Translations under genes and position numbers: made by a program
The notes under the pieces: generated by a model
Databases searched by the model: none
What the model was told of the DNA's origin: nothing
Seen by the model: the letters and a program-made list of their open reading frames with translations, nothing else
In this document: piece after piece, positions 1 through 5,527 of the stretch
How the letters are laid out: the number at the start of each line of letters is the position of its first letter
Numbering within the stretch: position 1 is the stretch's first letter
Assembly (NCBI GenBank): GCA_040752255.1
Contig: JBFMFD010000100.1
Coordinates: 1 to 10,269, forward strand
Length of the DNA stretch: 10,269 nucleotides
Source: J051 sp040752255
GTDB taxonomy: Bacteria > Armatimonadota > Fimbriimonadia > Fimbriimonadales > ATM1
Direction: 5' to 3'

Positions 1-170
1 ACGAACTGAACGGAAGTTACACGCCGGATGGAGGTCGGATCGCCTTTACATCCGACGTTTCGGGCAACGTCGAGGTCTATACGGTGTCCATCTCAGGCAC
101 CAACGTCACAAACATCACGAACAACGCCGGCCTCGATACGAAGACCACTACGTTGATTGCGCCGAGGTAA
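1..170 (+). CDS. TolB-like beta-propeller protein, C-terminal fragment (5' end outside window)
   Basis: An open frame enters from the left edge (first complete codon at 3) and ends with TAA at 168-170, giving about 55 residues. The residues YTPDGGRIAFTSD followed by an NVEVYTVSISG stretch and a TNITNNAGLD stretch match the PD40/WD40-like blade of TolB-type propellers: a PDG-x-x-IAF-x-S strand, a 'x-EVY-x-x-x' strand, then a Leu/Ile-Thr-Asn turn. Such propellers are usually periplasmic or surface proteins that bind other proteins, and some are fused to peptidase or sensor domains; the rest of this protein is not visible. The stop falls soon after one blade, so this is the natural C-terminus. 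The last 23 bp overlap the 3' end of the minus-strand ABC ATPase gene. The blade assignment rests on motif resemblance; the function of the whole protein is unknown. Confidence 0.7.
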   Translation, partial: ELNGSYTPDGGRIAFTSDVSGNVEVYTVSISGTNVTNITNNAGLDTKTTTLIAPR

Positions 171-1656
171 CGCCCGCCATCATCCTAAGGAGCCGCTCTT
201 CGTCGAACTCCTCGCGCGGCAGGAAACCCTGAACTGCGCCGTCCTTGATGACCGCAACGCGACGGCAGAGGGTGAACAGCTCTGGCATGTCGCTGCTGAT
301 AAGCAGGATCGCCTTGCCCTCTGCTGCAAGGCCGCGCACGAGGTCGTGAATCTCCGCTTTCGCCCCAACGTCAACGCCGCGGGTCGGCTCGTCAATGATG
401 AGAAAGTCGCACTGCGCGGCGAGCCATTTGGCGATGACGACCTTCTGCTGGTTTCCGCCGCTCAGGGCGGCTACGTTCGTCTCGATACCGGGCGCGCGAA
501 TGCGGAGAAGGTCGGCATACCGCTTGGCCAGCGTGCGCTCTTCGGACGAGCGCAACACGCCCAGCGTCGCCAGCCGGTGCAGCGAAGGGAGGCTGATGTT
601 CTCGGCGACGTTCATCGTGAGCACAAGCCCGTGCCGCTTGCGATCCTCGGGAACCAGCCCGATGCCGCGTCGCAACGCGTAACCGGGGCCTCGGAACGGC
701 ACATCCTCACCCCGAAGACGAAGCGAGCCGGTGACAGACTTGTCTAAGCCGAACAGCGCTTCGGCAATCTCCGTCCTGCCTGAGCCTACGAGGCCCGCGA
801 GCCCGAGGATCTCGCCCTCGGCGACGGTGAACGAGACGTCCCGGAACTTGCCCTCGCTCGACAAGGAGCGAACTTCGACTACGGTGCTCTCCTTCGGCAT
901 CGGAGGCGACATGCGGCTGTCCTCCTGAAGCTCCCGTCCGATCATCCAGCGGACGATGTCGTCGTGGGACACATCCGGGACCGGCGCAGTCTGCACGACT
1001 TTCCCATCCCGGAGGACGGTGACCGTGCTGCAGACTTCGAACACCTCTTCGAGGCGGTGTGAGATGTAGATGCACGTCACGCCATCGGCGACAAGCCGTC
1101 GCACGAGGGCGAGCAGCGTGCCGGTTTCGGAAGGCGTCAGGCTGCTCGTCGGCTCGTCGAACACGAGCACCCGCGCGCCGCGACCGAGGCTGGCGGCGAC
1201 CTGAACGAGCTGCTGCTTGCTGATGGAGAGGTCACCGACCCGCGCTTCAGGGTCAACTTTTGCGCCGACGGCGGCAAGTCGCTCCTGCGCGATGCTAAGC
1301 ATCTCGCGCCAGTCAACAAGCCCAAAGCGGCCGGGCAACTCGCTCAGGCAGACGTTCTCGGCAACGGAGAGGTCCTCGCAGAACAACAACTCTTGGTGAA
1401 CGATGCCGATGCCCTGGTTGAGCGCGTCCGACGGCGAGGCGAGGTGAACCGGCACTTCGTTCAGCAGCACGCGCCCGGCGTCGGCCTTTACGATGCCGGC
1501 GAGAATCTTGCCGAGCGTGCTCTTCCCCGCCCCGTTCTCGCCCACCAATCCATGGCAAGAGCCTGCAGCGACCGAGAACGACACATTCTCGAGAGCTTGG
1601 ACGCCCGGGTAGCTTTTCGAGATTCTCTCGAAGGCAACCGAGTAGCCCTTGCTCAT
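148..1656 (-). CDS. CUT2-family sugar ABC importer, duplicated ATP-binding protein (RbsA/MglA-like)
   Basis: This 502-residue protein has the length and layout of the RbsA/MglA/XylG ATPases, which power monosaccharide uptake from the cytoplasmic face of the membrane. Domain 1 (about 8-245) has Walker A GENGAGKS (39-46), the CUT2-type signature LSISKQQ (143-149), Walker B ending in DE (167-168) and switch His200. Domain 2 (about 258-495) has the family's degenerate Walker A, GLVGSGRT (288-295, Arg replacing Lys), a canonical LSGGNQQK signature (398-405), Walker B FLIIDE (418-423) and Ser-Ser in place of the switch His, so ATP hydrolysis is expected mainly at one site, as in relatives. The start ATG lies 9 bp after the M14 gene's stop and has no Shine-Dalgarno. 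No permease or sugar-binding protein gene adjoins it: the downstream side runs convergently into the beta-propeller gene. The sugar cannot be told from sequence (ribose, galactose, xylose and others are possible). Confidence 0.93.
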   Translation of the reverse strand: MSKGYSVAFERISKSYPGVQALENVSFSVAAGSCHGLVGENGAGKSTLGKILAGIVKADAGRVLLNEVPVHLASPSDALNQGIGIVHQELLFCEDLSVAENVCLSELPGRFGLVDWREMLSIAQERLAAVGAKVDPEARVGDLSISKQQLVQVAASLGRGARVLVFDEPTSSLTPSETGTLLALVRRLVADGVTCIYISHRLEEVFEVCSTVTVLRDGKVVQTAPVPDVSHDDIVRWMIGRELQEDSRMSPPMPKESTVVEVRSLSSEGKFRDVSFTVAEGEILGLAGLVGSGRTEIAEALFGLDKSVTGSLRLRGEDVPFRGPGYALRRGIGLVPEDRKRHGLVLTMNVAENISLPSLHRLATLGVLRSSEERTLAKRYADLLRIRAPGIETNVAALSGGNQQKVVIAKWLAAQCDFLIIDEPTRGVDVGAKAEIHDLVRGLAAEGKAILLISSDMPELFTLCRRVAVIKDGAVQGFLPREEFDEERLLRMMAGVTSAQST

Positions 1657-1665
1657 GTCGGCGTT

Positions 1666-3231
1666 CTACCCACCCGCCGCCACCGGCGTGTAGCGCACGG
1701 TCGCGACCTTGGGCGCCTCTGAGAGGCGAAGAATCGGTGAGGACTTCACGCTGTCCTCGAGGGGGAGGGTTTCCCAAGCGATGACGCCGTCGAGCGACTC
1801 CGCCTCAAGCATGTGGAACGCAAGGCGGGCGAGCGGCTGCGACGACCGCACAAGGAAGGACCCCTCGGGCACGCGAACCGCACCCGGTATGTACCGCCCC
1901 TCCAGCGTCACGAGCCGATGGCCCTGGAAGGCGTTCCGCGCCCGTTGAAGCGAAGAGATCTCGAACCACTCGCCCGCGCCGGACCACTCTTCCAGCGTTC
2001 GCTCGACGATGACGCCGTGGCGTGCCAGCAACTCGGCTGCGCCGGTGGCCTCCACGGGCAGAACCCAGGCGGTCGGCATCGTGCGGTTTTTCGTCGCTCG
2101 GAAGCGATCGAACACGCCCATCCGAACCGGCTGCACGTCGCCGATGTTGAGGCCACGCGCAGTTCCCTCTTTTTCCAGCAGCACCTCCTCTTCGCCGCGC
2201 GACGCGAAGTCGAATCGCACGCCCAGTTCCTGCCCCTGCAGCGCGGCTGCTCGGCGATCCGCCTCGACGACCGCAGCGCGAATCTCCTCAGCGTTGTCGT
2301 AGGCGTATTGGACGACCGCACCCACGAACCACTTGGTAACCGCGACGCGCTCGCGGAAGGAGAGGTAACTCATCGCCTCTGAGAGTATCGCGATTCGGTT
2401 GCGAAGTCCGACGTAGTTGGTAACGTACCTTCCTTCCTGGCCGTAGGTGTACCAACCGCCGCCCTGGACGTTGCCGTAGTCGAACAGTTCGTATCCGTTC
2501 TCGCGCTTGGCTCGTGCGCGAATGGACGGCAGCATTCTGTCGCGCGAGAGCGACAGGATCGCGGGGTCGGTGTTGGGGTTGAGCGGGGGCGAGTACGTCA
2601 GTTGATACCCGTGCCGAGTGCCGTTCGTGGTGTGAAGGTCCATCATCACGTCCGGATCCCAGCGGTTGTACACGGCGTCGAGCATGGCGCGCATCTCAGG
2701 GGACTCCGCCTTCACCGCGTCGCGGTTGAGGTCTAGGCCCTGGCCGTTGGCTCGCTGGCCGACTCGCTCCGGCCCGTCTTGTGACGGCCGGTTCCTTCGC
2801 CCGTCGCCGAGCGCGTCGTTTCCATCGGTGTTGTAAACGGGACAGACAAGGAGCACCACGCGGTCGAGCACTCGCGGGTTCGCCGCAAGGTCGCGCAGCA
2901 GCATAAGAGATGCCTCTTTCCCTTCGACCTCTCCGCCGTGGATGTTGGCCTGGATGTAGACAACCACTCGGCCGAGCCGCCTGGCAGCGGAAGGCGTCGC
3001 CGCATCCGGCGTCGAGCACACGACGAGGGCGATTTCCCGGCCTTCGGCGCTCTTTCCAACCACTTCGAAGCGGAGCGGCGCGCCTGCGCGCTGAAGCTCG
3101 CGCACAAAGGCGTAGGCGTGGTCAACGGTGCTGGTCTCCCGATAGTCGGTCGCCTCGGCTCGCGTAAGCGGGGCGGGCGATTGAAGCGAGGCGGCGACGG
3201 CAAGCCCCCCCGCGAGAAGCGTCAAGTGCAT
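1666..3231 (-). CDS. Secreted M14-family zinc carboxypeptidase
   Basis: This 521-residue protein carries a short hydrophobic N-terminus (about 3-16, ending near Ala/Ser) that looks like a signal peptide, although its n-region lacks Lys or Arg. The M14 fold follows from about 35 to 320. The zinc ligands are HGGE (His98, Glu101) and His200 in the MMDLHTTNG stretch. The substrate-binding DLNRD is at 167-171, and Glu285 in ILSEAMSY is the likely general base. A C-terminal region of about 200 residues, with an ARLAFHMLEAESLDG motif, resembles the extra domain of large bacterial M14 peptidases. The expected activity is zinc-dependent cleavage of C-terminal residues from peptides, or of a peptidoglycan or modified-peptide bond, outside the cytoplasm. 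The exact substrate is unknown. The gene starts 11 bp after rimO and ends 9 bp before the ABC ATPase. It has no Shine-Dalgarno but has a -10-like hexamer 8 bp before the ATG. Confidence 0.9.
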   Translation of the reverse strand: MHLTLLAGGLAVAASLQSPAPLTRAEATDYRETSTVDHAYAFVRELQRAGAPLRFEVVGKSAEGREIALVVCSTPDAATPSAARRLGRVVVYIQANIHGGEVEGKEASLMLLRDLAANPRVLDRVVLLVCPVYNTDGNDALGDGRRNRPSQDGPERVGQRANGQGLDLNRDAVKAESPEMRAMLDAVYNRWDPDVMMDLHTTNGTRHGYQLTYSPPLNPNTDPAILSLSRDRMLPSIRARAKRENGYELFDYGNVQGGGWYTYGQEGRYVTNYVGLRNRIAILSEAMSYLSFRERVAVTKWFVGAVVQYAYDNAEEIRAAVVEADRRAAALQGQELGVRFDFASRGEEEVLLEKEGTARGLNIGDVQPVRMGVFDRFRATKNRTMPTAWVLPVEATGAAELLARHGVIVERTLEEWSGAGEWFEISSLQRARNAFQGHRLVTLEGRYIPGAVRVPEGSFLVRSSQPLARLAFHMLEAESLDGVIAWETLPLEDSVKSSPILRLSEAPKVATVRYTPVAAGG

Positions 3232-3239
3232 AGCGCGGG

Positions 3240-3245
3240 ATTCTA
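3240..3245 (-). promoter_or_regulatory. Candidate -10 element for a leaderless M14 peptidase transcript
   Basis: On the minus strand TAGAAT lies exactly 8 bp upstream of the M14 ATG (3231). Its first three bases are the TAG stop codon of rimO. No Shine-Dalgarno is present in the 11 bp gap. A -10 box at this distance would place the transcript start at or within a couple of bases of the ATG. No -35 box is evident. The assignment is inferred from position and from the same 8 bp spacing at rimO. Confidence 0.4.
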
Positions 3246-4625
3246 CACGCCCGCGCGGGTGCCAAGGGTAGGCGGTTGAGGGCTGTCGAAGGGCGAAGGC
3301 TTCGGCTGCGCGAACAGGTCGTACTCCGCCGCGCCCGTAACCTCGACTTCGGCGAACGCCCCCGGCGGCAGAGGCTCGCTCACGTAGACGAGGCCGTCAA
3401 TCTCGGGCGCGTCGCGGAAGGAGCGGCCGAACGCGTTGCCGTCCTCACCGATTCCTTCGACGAGGACCCGCAGCGAGCGACCGACCCACGCTTGGTTCCT
3501 CTGCAGCGAAATGCGCTGCTGCTCCCGCATCAATCGGTCGTAGCGGCTTCGCTTGACACGCGCAGGAACCTGATTCGGCATGTCGTACGACGGCGTTCCC
3601 GGCTCACGAGAGAAGAGGAACGCGCCGACGCGGTCGAGTCGCGCTTCCCGCAACCACTCGAGCAGATAGGCGAAGTGCTCCTCGGACTCACCCGGGAAGC
3701 CGACGATGAACGTGGTGCGAATGGCGCAGTCGGGCATCGCGGCTCGAAGGCGTTCGAAGAGCCGAAGGTACCGCTCGCCGTCCCACGGCCTCTTCATCGC
3801 GCGCAGGATGTCACCGTGGGCGTGCTGCAGCGGGATGTCAATGTAAGGCAGCACCTTGTCGAGCGTGCGCATCGCTTCGATGACCTCGTCGGTGAGCCGG
3901 TTGGGATAGAAGTACAGCAGGCGAATCCACTCGATTCCTTCGACGCCGTTCAACTCTCGCAGCAGCGTCGGAAGCATGAACGCGCGGTACAGGTCGTAGC
4001 CGTACTGCGTTACATCCTGCGCGATGAGGTTGACCTCTTTCACGCCTCTGGCGGCGAGTTGTCGCGCCTCGTCCAAGACGCGCTCGAGTGGCTTACTGAC
4101 ATGCGTGCCGCGAAACGAGGGGATGGTGCAAAAGGTGCACCGATGGTCGCATCCCTCGCTCACCTTGAGATAGGCGCGCCACGGCGGGCCGCTGAGTACG
4201 CGGGGGACGCCGTCCGTCCACTGGTGATGCGGCTTGGGGATGCGGAGGAGCGGCTCGGTTCGTCCGTTCGCTCCTCTGAGTGCGGCGAGCAGGTCGGCGA
4301 ACTCGTTCGCCTTCCCAACACCGACGTACGCGTCCGCGCCCGGCGCGAGCCGCTCAATGGAGTCGCGATGGCGCTGAACCATGCAGCCTGCAACAATCAC
4401 CGCGCCGGTCTTGCCGCTGTTCTTCTCTCGAACGGCGTCGCGGATGACTTTCACGCCCTCGCGCTTTGCCGCTTCGAGGAAGCCGCACGTGTTGATGACG
4501 GTGAAGTCTGAGTACTCGGCGCCCGCGTCTACTCGGTAGCCGTTCTTGAGAAGAACGCCGGCAATCTCTTCAGAGTCCACATCGTTCTTGGCGCAGCCCA
4601 GGGTAATGATTCGAACGACGTGCAT
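3243..4625 (-). CDS. rimO: Ribosomal protein S12 methylthiotransferase RimO
   Basis: This 460-residue radical-SAM enzyme adds a methylthio group to the conserved aspartate of ribosomal protein S12, using two [4Fe-4S] clusters and S-adenosylmethionine in the cytoplasm. The N-terminal UPF0004 domain holds the auxiliary-cluster cysteines C11 (in LGCAKN), C47 (in NTCGF) and C81 (in AGCMVQ). The radical-SAM motif C-x3-C-x2-C is C159, C163 and C166 (SEGCDHRCTFC). A C-terminal TRAM domain (about 378-440) contains GRSFRDAPEIDG (400-411), which separates RimO from the tRNA enzyme MiaB. A Pro-rich tail of about 18 residues follows. The ATG at 4625 is fixed by the LGC motif starting nine residues in, so the 97 bp overlap with the upstream protease gene is real as sequenced. 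There is no Shine-Dalgarno; an extended -10 sequence sits 8 bp upstream. Confidence 0.96.
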   Translation of the reverse strand: MHVVRIITLGCAKNDVDSEEIAGVLLKNGYRVDAGAEYSDFTVINTCGFLEAAKREGVKVIRDAVREKNSGKTGAVIVAGCMVQRHRDSIERLAPGADAYVGVGKANEFADLLAALRGANGRTEPLLRIPKPHHQWTDGVPRVLSGPPWRAYLKVSEGCDHRCTFCTIPSFRGTHVSKPLERVLDEARQLAARGVKEVNLIAQDVTQYGYDLYRAFMLPTLLRELNGVEGIEWIRLLYFYPNRLTDEVIEAMRTLDKVLPYIDIPLQHAHGDILRAMKRPWDGERYLRLFERLRAAMPDCAIRTTFIVGFPGESEEHFAYLLEWLREARLDRVGAFLFSREPGTPSYDMPNQVPARVKRSRYDRLMREQQRISLQRNQAWVGRSLRVLVEGIGEDGNAFGRSFRDAPEIDGLVYVSEPLPPGAFAEVEVTGAAEYDLFAQPKPSPFDSPQPPTLGTRAGV

Positions 4626-5425
4626 CGGGCGGTACTATACCATACCGGCGAGGCATCTCGCCGCATGACGGAATCGAGCCAGGAGATGAACCGGCTGACA
4701 CGCACGTCGTAGAACCTTCCCCCGTAGCTCACGCCATCCGCGAGCGTTTCGTGTATGCCCGCGACCTTCCACTTGCCGTCGGTGTCGCGAATCAGGCTAG
4801 GGCCGCCCGAGTCATGGCCCGCAACGATGCACTCCTTCTCGACCGGCCCGCCGTCTCTGTAGGCGTCCGGCGCCCCCGGGGCGTCGAAATCCATGCGGAG
4901 TTGCAGGTCGGTCACGACCGAAACGCGATTGAAGCCCGCCCGGCGCACGCCGTCGGAGTTCTGAACCTGTTTGAGCGCCCCGCTCTCGGCTCGAAACGTG
5001 TAACCATAGCCGACGACCGCCACCAACTTCCCCTTCTCGTCGTCCTTACGATAAGGCTCGTACCAGGTGGTGAACGTGTTGGGCGCAAACTCGAGCAGAG
5101 CGAGATCAGGCATGAGCTGCGGCGGAAAGTGCACTCGCTTGGGGGTGAGGTCACCGCGGCCCTCGAGGCGGAACCGAACTACGCCATCGGGGATGAACGT
5201 CGTCGGAGAGTCGAGCAGCAGGTGGCGGCAAGTGAGCACCCAGCGATCCCCAATCGCGACGCCGGTTCCGTTAAAGCGGGGCGCGTTGCCTGGCCACTGC
5301 CTACCCACTCTTCCTACGCCCTGCCACTCTTTCGTCGGCAGGTCGGGCACGATGGGAGCGGCGCCGACAGCGAGGCCGGAGAGGCCGATGACCCAGCAAA
5401 GATACAAGGCGTTCTTGCCCTTCAT
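4529..5425 (-). CDS. Secreted trypsin-like (S1) serine protease
   Basis: This 298-residue protein has a signal peptide: Lys-rich n-region (2-4), hydrophobic core (about 6-20) and likely cleavage after the VGAA stretch near residue 23. A chymotrypsin-fold domain runs from about 36 to 254. The triad is His68 (in WVLTCRH), Asp107 (in MPDLALLEF) and Ser206 (in GHDSGGP). His204 stands where classical enzymes have the oxyanion-hole Gly193, and the S1-pocket position six before the serine is Ile200, so trypsin-like Arg/Lys specificity is not expected. The start at 5425 is preceded by AAAGGA (5435-5430) and the signal peptide follows it at once; the frame is open further upstream but without protein-like character. 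Residues from about 256 lie beyond the protease domain, and the last 32 codons are read through the start of rimO. Substrate unknown; extracytoplasmic. Confidence 0.85.
   Translation of the reverse strand: MKGKNALYLCWVIGLSGLAVGAAPIVPDLPTKEWQGVGRVGRQWPGNAPRFNGTGVAIGDRWVLTCRHLLLDSPTTFIPDGVVRFRLEGRGDLTPKRVHFPPQLMPDLALLEFAPNTFTTWYEPYRKDDEKGKLVAVVGYGYTFRAESGALKQVQNSDGVRRAGFNRVSVVTDLQLRMDFDAPGAPDAYRDGGPVEKECIVAGHDSGGPSLIRDTDGKWKVAGIHETLADGVSYGGRFYDVRVSRFISWLDSVMRRDASPVWYSTARCTSFESLPWAAPRTMWTLKRLPAFFSRTATE
4634..4642 (-). promoter_or_regulatory. Candidate extended -10 promoter for a leaderless rimO transcript
   Basis: On the minus strand TGGTATAGT (a TGn extension plus TATAGT, 5 of 6 matches to TATAAT) lies 8 bp before the rimO ATG at 4625. 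It sits inside the last codons of the serine protease gene. The hexamer at -35 spacing (GGCGAG with a 17 bp spacer) does not resemble TTGACA, which is usual for extended -10 promoters. The predicted transcript start falls at about 4625-4628, leaving no room for a ribosome-binding leader. Confidence 0.5.
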
Positions 5426-5527
5426 GGTGTCCTTTAGACGACCGAAGGGGCGATTGGGGTTGGGACCTTCGGCGCTTCGGCGCGCTTTCCGGCCCCAGGG
5501 TTGGTACACTTCACGCAGGAAGCATCT
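5426..5527. promoter_or_regulatory. Divergent intergenic region with repeats and two ribosome-binding sites
   Basis: This is the only gap over 20 bp in the window and must hold the promoters for the leftward protease and the rightward DUF1549/DUF1553 gene. It contains a 7 bp inverted repeat, CCGAAGG (5442-5448) and CCTTCGG (5466-5472), with a 17 bp spacer. It also has a perfect 8 bp tandem repeat CTTCGGCG at 5467-5474 and 5475-5482. A weak -10-like TACACT lies at 5505-5510, with no -35 match. Shine-Dalgarno sequences are AAAGGA (5435-5430, minus) and AGGAAG (5517-5522, plus). An operator role for the repeats is only a possibility. Confidence 0.4.

Noticed and set aside
3276..4511. 411-codon plus-strand open frame opposite rimO
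   Set aside because: It is antisense to a gene with full family motifs, is Arg-rich and matches no family; this is a high-GC shadow frame.
3243..4625. Assignment as the tRNA methylthiotransferase MiaB
   Set aside because: The GRSFRDAPEIDG motif in the TRAM domain and the LGCAKNDVDSE start are typical of RimO, not MiaB.
5501..5527. TTG at 5501 as the start of the DUF1549/DUF1553 gene
   Set aside because: The AGGAAG ribosome-binding site lies downstream of it, and the signal peptide begins right after ATG 5528.
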